The translations under genes and the position numbers were made by a program. Positions 36,304 to 45,427 of a DNA stretch of 64,000 bases are shown here, in pieces; the first letter of the stretch is position 1, and each line of letters begins with the position of its first letter. The notes beneath the pieces are model-generated. The model worked only from the letters and a program-made list of their open reading frames with translations. It did no database searches and had not been told where the DNA came from. The stretch comes from Sodalis praecaptivus (GTDB taxonomy: Bacteria; Pseudomonadota; Gammaproteobacteria; Enterobacterales; Enterobacteriaceae): the NCBI RefSeq assembly GCF_000517425.1, contig NZ_CP006569.1, positions 2,594,760 through 2,658,759 of the forward strand, in the 5' to 3' direction.

Positions 36304-38475
36304 ATGATCTCATCGCCACGGTTCTGGGTGTCTTCTTCAGTGGTCTGCTTTGCTATCTCGTTGCCGGGCCACAGCGTCGCCGCACCGTCGGCGACGGCGA
36401 CGGAAAAAACGGACACCGCCACATCGCAAACGCTCATCGTTTCCGCCCCGCGGGCCGGTTTAACGGAGCTCGGCACGCCCGCCGCCCTCAGCGTGCTTAC
36501 CGGCGAGGATTTTCGCCAGGCCAAGCCGCAAATCAATTTGTCCGAAAGCATGGGCAGCGTGCCGGGTCTGCAAATTCAAAACCGGCAAAATTATGCCCAG
36601 GATCTTCAACTGTCGGTGCGCGGATTTGGCGCCCGCTCAATGTACGGCGTGCGCGGCGTGCGGATTTACGTCGATGGCATTCCGGCGACCATGCCGGACG
36701 GGCAAGGCCAGACGTCGAACATCGATCTCAACAGCGTTGACAAGGTAGAGGTGTTGCGCGGCCCCTTCTCCGCGCTGTACGGCAATGCCTCCGGCGGTGT
36801 GGTTAATGTGGATACCGTCACCGGCAGCCAGCCGGACAAGCTGGAAGCCGGGCTGTATGCCGGCAGCTACGGCAGTTGGCGCTACGGCGTGAAGGCTACC
36901 GGCGCCGTCGGGGACGGCTCCCACGCCGGCGACGTCAACTATGCGGTGTCCACCACCCGGTTTACCACCCACGGTTATCGCGATCACAGCGATGCGCGCA
37001 AAAACCTCGGCAACGCCAAGCTTGGGGTACGTATCGATGATGTCAGCACCCTGACGCTGTTGTTTAACGCCGTGGATATTACCGCTAACGACCCCGGCGG
37101 CTTAACCAATGACCAATGGCACGATAATCCGCGCCAGGTCACCCGCGCCGAGCAATTTAATACCCGCAAAACGCTCACCCAAACCCAGGTGGGCCTGCAT
37201 TACCTGCGCCAGATGAGCGACGATGACGACCTCAGCGTGATGATGTATGCGGGGGAGCGCGACACTACGCAATATCAGGCGATCCCGGTCGCTACCCAGG
37301 CCAACCCCCTGCATGCCGGCGGGGTGATCGATTTGACCCGTCATTATCAAGGTATCGACACCCGCTGGACGCATCGCGGAGCGCTCGGCGCCATTCCGCT
37401 CACCCTGACCGGCGGGCTGGATTATGAAACCATGACCGAACAGCGTAAAGGTTATGAAAACTATACTCTGAACAACGGCGTCACCGAACTCGGCACTCAG
37501 GGTGCTTTGCGGCGCAATGAACGCAACCTGATGTGGAATCTTGATCCTTACCTGCAAAGCGCCTGGGAGCTGACCTCGCGTTTGACCTTCAATGCCGGCG
37601 TGCGCTTTAGCCACGTCCAGTTTGACTCCAACGATCACTACATCACCGCTGAAAACGGCGATGACAGCGGCGACGCCAGCTATCATCGCTGGCTGCCGGT
37701 CGGCTCATTACGTTACGCCGTCACCGAAGGCTGGAATGTCTATCTCTCCGCCGGTCGCGGTTTTGAGACCCCCACCATTAATGAGCTCTCCTACCGCCCC
37801 GACGGCCTACCGGGCCTTAATTACGCGCTGAAGCCTTCCACCAGTAATACCGTCGAAATCGGCAGTAAAACGCGCATCGGCAGCGGCCTTGCCAGCGTCG
37901 CGCTATTCCAGACCGACACCGATAATGAAATCGTGGTCGCGGACAGCAGCAACGGCCGCACCAGTTATACCAATGCCGGTAAAACCCGCCGCCGCGGGCT
38001 GGAGCTGTCTTTGGATCAGCAGTTTGCCGAGGATATCCAATTGCGTCTCGCCTGGACGCTGCTGGATGCGACCTATCGTACCCGCGCATGCGGCAGCAGC
38101 GACTGTAGCGACGGCGACGCGATCGCCGCAGGCAATCGCCTGCCCGGCATTGCCCGCAACATGGGTTACGCCTCGCTGGCCTGGTCGCCGCCCGAGGGTT
38201 GGTATGCCGGCGCGGAAATACGGTATATGAGCGATATTGAAGTCGACGATGAAAATAGCCAACAGGCCCCAGCCTATACGGTCGCCGCGTTAAATACCGG
38301 CTACCGCTATGTGCTGGGCAACTGGCTGATGGATGTGTATGGCCGGGTGGATAACCTGTTTGACCGCCGCTACGCGGGGTCGGTCATCGTCAATGAAAGC
38401 AACGGCCGCTATTTTGAGCCCGCGGCGGGCAGAAACTGGGGCGGCGGCGTGTCGCTGGCCTATACCTTCCAATAA
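36304..38475 (+). CDS. pqqU: TonB-dependent receptor for PQQ (PqqU/YncD)
   Basis: About 723 residues after a signal peptide (start 36304 or 36289; no clear ribosome binding site for either). The TonB-box-like TLIVSAP, plug domain (INLSESMGSVPGLQIQNRQN; SVRGFGARSMYGVRGVRIYV; ALYGNASGGVVNV) and 22-strand barrel ending in Phe-Gln follow E. coli YncD almost motif by motif. YncD has been shown to import pyrroloquinoline quinone and was renamed PqqU. The next gene encodes a PQQ enzyme, which supports the assignment. A hairpin lies between the two genes. Confidence 0.9.
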   Translation: MISSPRFWVSSSVVCFAISLPGHSVAAPSATATEKTDTATSQTLIVSAPRAGLTELGTPAALSVLTGEDFRQAKPQINLSESMGSVPGLQIQNRQNYAQDLQLSVRGFGARSMYGVRGVRIYVDGIPATMPDGQGQTSNIDLNSVDKVEVLRGPFSALYGNASGGVVNVDTVTGSQPDKLEAGLYAGSYGSWRYGVKATGAVGDGSHAGDVNYAVSTTRFTTHGYRDHSDARKNLGNAKLGVRIDDVSTLTLLFNAVDITANDPGGLTNDQWHDNPRQVTRAEQFNTRKTLTQTQVGLHYLRQMSDDDDLSVMMYAGERDTTQYQAIPVATQANPLHAGGVIDLTRHYQGIDTRWTHRGALGAIPLTLTGGLDYETMTEQRKGYENYTLNNGVTELGTQGALRRNERNLMWNLDPYLQSAWELTSRLTFNAGVRFSHVQFDSNDHYITAENGDDSGDASYHRWLPVGSLRYAVTEGWNVYLSAGRGFETPTINELSYRPDGLPGLNYALKPSTSNTVEIGSKTRIGSGLASVALFQTDTDNEIVVADSSNGRTSYTNAGKTRRRGLELSLDQQFAEDIQLRLAWTLLDATYRTRACGSSDCSDGDAIAAGNRLPGIARNMGYASLAWSPPEGWYAGAEIRYMSDIEVDDENSQQAPAYTVAALNTGYRYVLGNWLMDVYGRVDNLFDRRYAGSVIVNESNGRYFEPAAGRNWGGGVSLAYTFQ

Positions 38476-38500
38476 AATTCCAATAACAACGCTGGGCGAT

Positions 38501-38527
38501 CCCCGCAAACGGCCTTTGCCGGCGGGG
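38501..38527 (+). terminator. Hairpin between pqqU and gcd
   Basis: CCCCGC (38501-38506) can pair with GCGGGG (38522-38527), with an inner CAAA/TTTG pairing. No T-run follows, so it may be a weak terminator or a transcript-processing hairpin. Confidence 0.35.
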
Positions 38528-38687
38528 GAAACCCGGCGGGCGTCTTCCTTGCACGCCCGTTGTTCTTCAGCTTTGCGGCACCCAAACTGAACGCCCCGCT
38601 GACGGTGGTGAGGCGTTGGCACTTCCTTTTCCCCGTCGTTTGCCCGCAGCAAAAACGGGCTTCGACGCTGATATGCAGGATAATACG

Positions 38688-41162
38688 ATGGCAAAGAGGA
38701 TGGGTAAGCGGACGGGTGGCGTCTATATTGTGTGGGCGCTGGGGGGATTGATGGCGATCATCGGTCTTGCTCTGGCGACGGGCGGCGGCTATCTGGTCGC
38801 CGTGGGCGGGAGCCGTTATTTTCTGCTGATGGGGCTGGCGATGACTCTGGCCGCCGTGCTCATCCTTTGCCGGCGGCCCGCGGGCGCCTGGCTGTATGGG
38901 CTGGCATGCCTGCTAACGCTGTGCTGGGCCGTCTGGGAGGTGGGGCTCAGCTTTTGGCCGCTGTTTTCGCGCCTGTTCATGTTTGGCGTACTGGCCCTCA
39001 TGGTGACGCTCGCCTATCCGCAGCTTAGCGCCCGACGGGGCGAAGCCGGCTCCCGCCGCGGCGGTTATGGACTGGCGGCGCTGCTGACTATCTGCCTGGC
39101 CGGCGGCCTGGGGTATACTTTCGTCCCGACGCCGCTGGTCAGCGCCCGGCAGGCGGTAGCGGTATTGCCCGTTGCACCCGGCGCCGAGCAAAAAAATTGG
39201 CTGCATTGGGGCAATACCACCGCCGGGGATCGTTTTGCCGCGCTGGACCAGATAACCAAAGCCAATGTCGGCCAGCTGCAAGTGGCCTGGATAGCGCACA
39301 CCGGCGATATACCGTACAGCCTGGGCGCCGGCGCGGAAGATCAAAACACGCCGCTGCAGGTAGGCGACATGCTGTATGTCTGCACCGCCTACGGCAAGGT
39401 GCTGGCGCTCGAAGGGGACAGCGGCACCGTGCGCTGGCGTTTCGACCCTAAAGCCCACGCGCCCAATTGGCAGCGCTGCCGCGGGCTCGGCTATTACGCC
39501 GACGAAGCCGCTCCTGCGCGGGATGCCGCCGCGCCGGCACCCACCGCCGCGCCCCGGGGGCTTCACGTCTTGGCAGAGGCCGGCAAGCCTCCCCCCGACG
39601 CCGCGTCCCTTAGCGCCGCAAAAGCGGCACCCGCCGGCTGCGCCCGCCGCTTATTCTTGCCGACTATCGACGCGCGGCTGATAGCGCTTGACGCTGACAC
39701 CGGCCAGCCCTGCGCCGATTTCGGCGACGGCGGTAGCGTGGATTTGACGACAGACATGGGGGAAGTCAAGCCCGGCTACTATCAACAAACCTCCGCCCCG
39801 CTGGTGGCCGGCGATCGGGTGGTGGTGGGCGGCCGGGTGGCGGATAACTTTGCCACCGGTGAACCGCCGGGGGTGGTGCGCGCTTTCGATGTACACAGCG
39901 GCGCGCTGGTATGGGCCTGGGACCCAGGGAATCCGGCCATTACCCGCGCGCCGCCGCCGGGGGCGACCTACACGCGCGGCACGCCCAACGTCTGGTCGGC
40001 CATGTCCTTTGACCCCCAGCTCAATTTAATTTACCTGCCCACCGGCAACGCCACGCCGGACTTTTTCGGCGGCGAGCGCACCGCGCTGGACGACAAATAC
40101 AGCTCGTCGGTGGTTGCGGTGGATGCGGCGACCGGACAGGTCCGCTGGCACTTCCAGACCACGCATCACGATCTGTGGGACTTCGACCTCCCCTCACAGC
40201 CGCTTTTGTATGATCTGCCGAACGGCGACGGCACCGCCACCCCGGTATTGGTACAAACCACCAAACAGGGCATGATCTTTATGCTTAACCGCGCCACCGG
40301 TGAGCCCGTGGCGAAGGTGGAGGAGCGGACGGTGCCCCAGGGGAATACGCCCGGCGAACGCTATGCGCCCAGCCAGCCCTTCTCGGTGGGGATGCCGAAT
40401 ATCGGCAACGCCATGTTGACCGAGGCGGATATGTGGGGCGCTACCCCCCTTGACCAGCTGCTGTGCCGGATAGCCTTCAACAGCATGCGCCATCAGGGCA
40501 TTTATACCCCCCCGGGGCGGGATCGCTCGCTGCAGTTTCCGGGGTCGCTGGGCGGCATGAACTGGGGCAGCGTAGCGCTGGATCCGCACAATGCCATTAT
40601 CTTCGTCAACGATATGCGCCTGGGTCTGGCAAATGCTCTGGTCGAACGCGACCATGTGCCGCAGGGGGCCAGCGGGATAGAAATGGGGCTGGTGCCGCAG
40701 GTCGGCACCCCCTATGGCGCGGTGCGCGAGCGTTTTCTGTCGCCGCTCGGTATCCCCTGTCAAAAACCGCCGTTCGGCACGATGTCGGCGGTGGATCTGC
40801 ACTCAGGTAAGCTGGTGTGGCAGGTGCCGGTCGGTACGGTGCGCGATACCGGGCCGCTCGGGATCAAAATGCGCCTGCCGATGGCGGTGGGTATGCCGAC
40901 GTTGGGGGCGAGCCTGGCTACCCAGTCCGGCCTGCTGTTCTTTGCCGGCACCCAAGATTACTATCTGCGCGCATTTGACACCGCGACAGGCGAGGTTATC
41001 TGGCGCGCACGCCTACCGGTGGGCAGCCAGGCCGGCCCGATAACCTATGTCTCGCCGAAAACCGGTAAGCAGTATATCGTTATCTCCGCCGGCGGCGCCC
41101 GTCAGTCGCCAGATCGCGGCGATTACGTTATCGCTTACGCGCTACCCGATGGCCACTCATAA
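38688..41162 (+). CDS. gcd: PQQ-dependent membrane glucose dehydrogenase-type quinoprotein
   Basis: An 824-residue quinoprotein: five hydrophobic N-terminal segments (about residues 10-150) anchor it, followed by an eight-bladed PQQ propeller facing the periplasm. Motifs such as WLHWGNTTAGDRFAALDQI, TRGTPNVWSAMSFD, TTHHDLWDFDLPSQP and FAGTQDYYLRAFDTATGEV match E. coli Gcd. It oxidises aldoses such as glucose to the lactone and reduces ubiquinone. It is about 28 residues longer than E. coli Gcd (796), largely because of an Ala/Pro-rich insert around 39500-39645. AGGA precedes ATG 38688. A substrate other than glucose is possible. Confidence 0.9.
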   Translation: MAKRMGKRTGGVYIVWALGGLMAIIGLALATGGGYLVAVGGSRYFLLMGLAMTLAAVLILCRRPAGAWLYGLACLLTLCWAVWEVGLSFWPLFSRLFMFGVLALMVTLAYPQLSARRGEAGSRRGGYGLAALLTICLAGGLGYTFVPTPLVSARQAVAVLPVAPGAEQKNWLHWGNTTAGDRFAALDQITKANVGQLQVAWIAHTGDIPYSLGAGAEDQNTPLQVGDMLYVCTAYGKVLALEGDSGTVRWRFDPKAHAPNWQRCRGLGYYADEAAPARDAAAPAPTAAPRGLHVLAEAGKPPPDAASLSAAKAAPAGCARRLFLPTIDARLIALDADTGQPCADFGDGGSVDLTTDMGEVKPGYYQQTSAPLVAGDRVVVGGRVADNFATGEPPGVVRAFDVHSGALVWAWDPGNPAITRAPPPGATYTRGTPNVWSAMSFDPQLNLIYLPTGNATPDFFGGERTALDDKYSSSVVAVDAATGQVRWHFQTTHHDLWDFDLPSQPLLYDLPNGDGTATPVLVQTTKQGMIFMLNRATGEPVAKVEERTVPQGNTPGERYAPSQPFSVGMPNIGNAMLTEADMWGATPLDQLLCRIAFNSMRHQGIYTPPGRDRSLQFPGSLGGMNWGSVALDPHNAIIFVNDMRLGLANALVERDHVPQGASGIEMGLVPQVGTPYGAVRERFLSPLGIPCQKPPFGTMSAVDLHSGKLVWQVPVGTVRDTGPLGIKMRLPMAVGMPTLGASLATQSGLLFFAGTQDYYLRAFDTATGEVIWRARLPVGSQAGPITYVSPKTGKQYIVISAGGARQSPDRGDYVIAYALPDGHS

Positions 41163-41194
41163 CCGAGGCGGGTGTTGAGCCAGGGCGGTAGCTG

Positions 41195-41212
41195 GCCGGC
41201 AACAGTGCCGGC
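41195..41212 (+). terminator. Hairpin after gcd
   Basis: GCCGGC (41195-41200) and GCCGGC (41207-41212) form a 6-bp self-complementary stem around AACAGT, 32 bases after the gcd stop. Only scattered T residues follow. Confidence 0.35.
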
Positions 41213-41414
41213 ATTGCATAAGGAGACCCTCCTATCAGACGTCGCCCCCTATCACTACGCCCACCGGCGTTGAGCCGGGTGACCCCTCGGTCAGCGCCGG
41301 CGAACTCAGCCGCGAGCGCGGGAAAGCCAAATTATTACCCCACTTTGTGATGGGTTCACCCGCGGGTAAATGATAAACTCAAAATTACCTATCGTACGTC
41401 AAACACCTATCACG

Positions 41415-42596
41415 ATGAATAATAAGTTAAAATTTACTGAAGTCGCCGATCTGGCACCGTTACATGAAACCATGATCACGTTACGTCGGCATTTGCATCA
41501 ACATCCGGAACTCTCCAACGAAGAAGAAGCCACCGCGGCGCTGGTCGCGGAAAAACTGCGCGCCTGGGGCTACCAGGTCACCACCGGTATTGGCGGCCAT
41601 AGCGTGGTGGGCACGCTGCGTGCGGGCAGCGGCACGCGTACGCTCGGTCTGCGCGCCGATATGGATGCCCTGCCGATTGCAGAGACCAGCGGCGTGCCGT
41701 ACGCCAGCCAAACGCCGGGCAAAATGCACGCCTGCGGCCACGATGGCCACACCGCAATGCTGTTGGGGGCCGCCTGCCATCTGGCGCAAACGCGCAACTT
41801 TTCCGGCACCCTGAATCTTATTTTCCAGCCCGCCGAGGAAATCGGCTTCAACAGCGGCGCCGAACGGATGATCCAGGAGGGCCTGTTCGACCGTTTTCCC
41901 TGCGATGCGGTCTTTGGCATGCATAACCATCCCGGCTATCCCAGCGGCACGCTGATGTTCCGCGACGGCCCTTTTATGGCCGCCTGCGATACGGTGTATA
42001 TCACCGTTCACGGTAAAGGCGGCCATGCGGCGCGCCCGCAAATGGCGGTGGACCCTATCGTGGCCGCCAGCAGTCTGGTCATGGCGTTACAGACCCTGGT
42101 GGCGCGCAATACCGATCCTTTTGCCGCCGCCGTGGTCACCGTCGGCGCTTTCAACGCCGGCCAGGCGCCAAATGTGATTCCCCCTAGCGCCCGGCTGGCG
42201 CTGAGCGTACGTTCGTTCGACGCCGAGGTGCGCCGCGCCCTCGAGCAGCGCATCCGCAGCCTAGTGGAAAGCCATGTGGCCGGCTTCGGCGCGCGTGCCG
42301 AGATCGACTATATTCCGGGATACCCGGTGCTGATAAACCAGCAAGAGCAGACCGAATTCGCCAGTCAGGTAGCGCGCGATCTGCTGGGCGAGGCGCAGGT
42401 GGTGGCGCCGTTACCGGCTATTGCCGGCAGCGAAGATTTCGCTTATTTCCTACAGCAGCGTCCCGGGTGTTTCTTGCGCATCGGCAACGGCGACAGTGCA
42501 ATGTTGCATCAGGCCGCCTATGATTTTAACGATGAGAATCTGGTGGTGGGCGCCGCTTATTGGTCGCGGTTAACCGAGCAGTATTTGCAGGATTGA
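41415..42596 (+). CDS. M20 family amidohydrolase (hippurate/IAA-amino acid hydrolase type)
   Basis: About 393 residues of a zinc-dependent M20D amidohydrolase that releases amino acids from N-acyl conjugates. Motifs: RRHLHQHPELSNEE near the N-terminus, LRADMDALPI, MHACGHDGHTAMLLG (metal ligands) and QPAEEIGFNSGA. The start is uncertain: ATG 41415 and ATG 41370 both lack a clear ribosome binding site. Very unusual: the last 49 bp of the gene, including its stop, are the first copy of a 57-bp tandem array that continues downstream (42548-42832). Confidence 0.87.
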   Translation: MNNKLKFTEVADLAPLHETMITLRRHLHQHPELSNEEEATAALVAEKLRAWGYQVTTGIGGHSVVGTLRAGSGTRTLGLRADMDALPIAETSGVPYASQTPGKMHACGHDGHTAMLLGAACHLAQTRNFSGTLNLIFQPAEEIGFNSGAERMIQEGLFDRFPCDAVFGMHNHPGYPSGTLMFRDGPFMAACDTVYITVHGKGGHAARPQMAVDPIVAASSLVMALQTLVARNTDPFAAAVVTVGAFNAGQAPNVIPPSARLALSVRSFDAEVRRALEQRIRSLVESHVAGFGARAEIDYIPGYPVLINQQEQTEFASQVARDLLGEAQVVAPLPAIAGSEDFAYFLQQRPGCFLRIGNGDSAMLHQAAYDFNDENLVVGAAYWSRLTEQYLQD

Positions 42597-42832
42597 GCCT
42601 CGCAGGGCGCCGCTTATTGGTCGCGGTTAACCGCGCAGTATGGGCAGGATTGAGCCTTGCAGGGCGCCGCTTATTGGTCGTGGTTAACCGCGCAGTGTGG
42701 GCAGGATTGAGCCTTGCAGGGCGCCGCTTATCGGTCGTGGTTAACCGCGCACTATCGGCAGGATTGAGCCTTGCAGGGCGCCGCTTATCGGTCGCGGTTA
42801 ACCGCGCACTATCGGCAGGATTGAGCCTTGCA
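42548..42832. repeat. 57-bp tandem array, five copies, overlapping the 3' end of the amidohydrolase gene
   Basis: Units start with GGGCGCCGCT at 42548, 42605, 42662, 42719 and 42776, exactly 57 bp apart. The first unit is coding (the C-terminal residues WSRLTEQYLQD and the TGA lie in it); the four others are downstream near-copies that keep the TGA in the same frame. The inner copies carry a GCGGTTAACCGC or GTGGTTAACCGC palindrome that is imperfect in the coding copy. A 57-bp unit equals 19 codons. Confidence 0.95.
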
Positions 42833-42909
42833 GGGGGCGCCGTACGCGAGGCAAGGCGGCACGCTAGGCGGTGTCCGCTTCTTTATTTTTTACCGACCTA
42901 GGAGGCGTT

Positions 42910-44367
42910 ATGTCAGTCACTCCCGGAATTCATCTCACCGCCAACCAGGCGTTGGACAAATTGGAACGGCTGTATCAGGAGTCGGTCACCGCCCTGCGCG
43001 CCGCTATCCAATTGTTTATCGAGGACGGCACGCTGCCCGATAGGGAAGCGCGCGCCCGGGGACTGTTCGCCTATCCGCAACTGCGCGTACATTGGGACGG
43101 CGTGGCGCATGCACAGGCTAAAACCCGCGCCTACGGGCGATTCACCCGTCCCGGCAGTTATGTCACCACGATCACCCGGCCCCAACTGTTCCGGCCCTAC
43201 CTGGCAGAGCAGCTCGCGATGCTGGAAGGCGAATATGCCGCCACAATCGAAGTGACAGCGTCACGTCAGGAGATCCCCTTTCCCTATGTAATCGACGGCG
43301 CCAACCTGGCCCTCGACCGCTCCATGAGCGCCGGCATCGCCCAGTACTTTCCCACCACCGAATTGGCGCAAATCGGCGATGAGACCGCCGACGGCCTATT
43401 TCAGACCGGCAACCGTTTCCCGCTGTCGCATTTCGACGCCCTGCGCACCGACTTTTCACTGGCGCGGCTGCGGCACTATACCGGTACGCCGGCGGAGCAT
43501 TTTCAGCCCTACGTCCTATTCACCAATTACACCCGCTACGTGGATGAGTTTGTCCGCTGGTCACGCCAGCAGATAGGCGATCCGAACAGCCCGTATGTCG
43601 CCCTGTCGTGCGCCGGCGGTAATCTGTTGACCGAAGATGCCGGGCCGGTGGAAGCCGAGGTGTCGGATCTGGCCTGGAAAAATCATCAAATGCCCGCCTA
43701 TCATCTCATCGATCGCCACGGTCAGGGCATTACGATGGTCAATATCGGCGTCGGCCCCTCCAATGCCAAGACGATTTGCGATCATCTCGCGGTACTGCGT
43801 CCGCACGCGTGGCTGATGATTGGGCATTGCGGCGGCTTACGCGAAAGCCAGACCATCGGCGACTATGTCCTGGCGCACGCCTATTTGCGCGATGACCATG
43901 TGCTGGATGCCGTGTTGCCCCCCGACATTCCGATCCCCAGTATCGCCGAGGTGCAGCGCGCCCTGTTCGACGCCACCAAAACCGTCAGCGGCATGCCAGG
44001 GGAAGAGGTCAAACTGCGGCTGCGCACCGGCACCGTGGTTACCACAGACGATCGCAACTGGGAACTGCGCTACTCCGCCTCGGCGCTGCGTTTCAATCTC
44101 AGCCGCGCGGTGGCGGTGGATATGGAAAGCGCCACGATTGCGGCCCAGGGCTATCGTTTCCGCGTCCCCTACGGCACCCTATTGTGCGTTTCCGATAAGC
44201 CGCTGCACGGGGAAATCAAGCTACCCGGCCAGGCCAACCGGTTTTACGAAGGCGCCATTTCCGAGCATTTGCAGATAGGCATTTGCGCCATCGGCCTGTT
44301 GCGTGAAGAGGGGGACAGATTGCATTCCCGCAAGTTGCGCACCTTCAACGAACCGCCGTTCCGCTGA
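42910..44367 (+). CDS. amn: AMP nucleosidase
   Basis: A 485-residue enzyme that cleaves AMP to adenine and ribose 5-phosphate, helping to control AMP pools. It has the AMP-nucleosidase-specific N-terminal domain (about 1-170) and a C-terminal nucleoside-phosphorylase-like domain with MIGHCGGLRESQTIGDYVLA and VDMESATIAAQGYRFRVPYGTLL. Length matches E. coli Amn (484). TAGGAGGCGTT is an excellent ribosome binding site for ATG 42910. The spacer in front consists mostly of the 57-bp repeats, so its promoter must lie in or beyond them. Confidence 0.96.
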   Translation: MSVTPGIHLTANQALDKLERLYQESVTALRAAIQLFIEDGTLPDREARARGLFAYPQLRVHWDGVAHAQAKTRAYGRFTRPGSYVTTITRPQLFRPYLAEQLAMLEGEYAATIEVTASRQEIPFPYVIDGANLALDRSMSAGIAQYFPTTELAQIGDETADGLFQTGNRFPLSHFDALRTDFSLARLRHYTGTPAEHFQPYVLFTNYTRYVDEFVRWSRQQIGDPNSPYVALSCAGGNLLTEDAGPVEAEVSDLAWKNHQMPAYHLIDRHGQGITMVNIGVGPSNAKTICDHLAVLRPHAWLMIGHCGGLRESQTIGDYVLAHAYLRDDHVLDAVLPPDIPIPSIAEVQRALFDATKTVSGMPGEEVKLRLRTGTVVTTDDRNWELRYSASALRFNLSRAVAVDMESATIAAQGYRFRVPYGTLLCVSDKPLHGEIKLPGQANRFYEGAISEHLQIGICAIGLLREEGDRLHSRKLRTFNEPPFR

Positions 44368-44382
44368 TAACGCCGGCGGGCG

Positions 44383-45282
44383 TCAGCCGGCCAGCAACGC
44401 CGCCGCCCGCGTGCGCAGAAACACCAGCAGCTGTTGTATCGCCGGCGTCAATAGCGAACGATGGGCGCACACCAGCTGTAGCGGCGCCGGCTCGCCATAG
44501 CCGGCGGGAAAAATCTCGCGCAGTCGCCCCGCCCGAATATCCGGCAACAGGTCGAGACGGGATTTATAGACCAGGCCATGGCCTGCCACCGCCCAACGCC
44601 GGACCAGCTCGGCATCGTCGCTGGTGCGATCGCCGCTCACGACCACGGTCTGCGTCTCCCGCGCTAAATGGAACCGCCAGCGTTCGTAGGTGGTATCACC
44701 CCAAAAATAGCGCAAGCAATTATGCTGGCGCAGCGCCTGGGGCGAGTCAGGCGTCCCAAAGCGCGCCAAATAGGCCGGCGCGGCGCACAGCGCGCGCCGC
44801 AGGTCCGTCACCAGCGGCTGGGCCACTAGCGAGGAATCCATCAGCGCGCCGTAGCGGATAGCCGCATCCAGCGGCTGACGCACCAGATCCGCCGCCCGAT
44901 CGCTGATGCTCAGCTGCACGCTGACGCGGGGATAGCGTTGCTGGAAATCATCCAGCCAGGGCAGCAAGATATTGCGGCCGAAATCCGAAGGGGCAGAAAG
45001 GCGCAGCGGTCCCGCTATCTCATCCTGACCCAGCGCCAGCGCGCGCTGGCCCTGCGCCATCGCCTCCAGCGCCGCGCGCGCGTGCGGTAAATAACGCTCG
45101 CCCGCTTCCGATAGCCGCAAATGCCGGGTATTGCGCACAAACAGCCGCGTTCCGATTGCCCGCTCCAGGCGCATCACGGCACCGCTGGCGTAGGCCGGCG
45201 CAATATCCAATTGGCGTGCCGCCAGAGAGAAACTGCCGGCATCGGCGGTTTGCACAAACACGCGCAGATCATCAAGACGCAT
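44383..45282 (-). CDS. LysR family transcriptional regulator
   Basis: A 299-residue LysR-type regulator with the helix-turn-helix FVQTADAGSFSLAARQLDIAPAYASGAVMRLE in the first 45 residues, and the effector domain from about residue 85. It belongs to the branch with the AYASGAVMRLE recognition helix common near oxidoreductases. The start at 45282 was chosen from family alignment; no good binding site is visible and a TTG eleven codons upstream is an alternative. It is divergent from the zinc-independent oxidoreductase at 45428, its probable target. Confidence 0.87.
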   Translation of the reverse strand: MRLDDLRVFVQTADAGSFSLAARQLDIAPAYASGAVMRLERAIGTRLFVRNTRHLRLSEAGERYLPHARAALEAMAQGQRALALGQDEIAGPLRLSAPSDFGRNILLPWLDDFQQRYPRVSVQLSISDRAADLVRQPLDAAIRYGALMDSSLVAQPLVTDLRRALCAAPAYLARFGTPDSPQALRQHNCLRYFWGDTTYERWRFHLARETQTVVVSGDRTSDDAELVRRWAVAGHGLVYKSRLDLLPDIRAGRLREIFPAGYGEPAPLQLVCAHRSLLTPAIQQLLVFLRTRAAALLAG

Positions 45283-45427
45283 GATTTTCGTCGTTTTAAG
45301 GAAAGTCTTTGGCAATATAACCGCTGTTTCGCCGTTTTACTATCGGGCAGTCTAGGCTTAATACATCGCGAACGCCGCCCCGCCGCCGGGCGCGGCCAAT
45401 CAACCGTTATCTGAGGAGAACCGCCTT

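Noticed and set aside
42560-42901. 113-codon open frame across the 57-bp repeats
   Set aside because: It is a shadow of the repeat array: a repeated 19-residue pattern in a different frame from the real gene, with no ribosome binding site.
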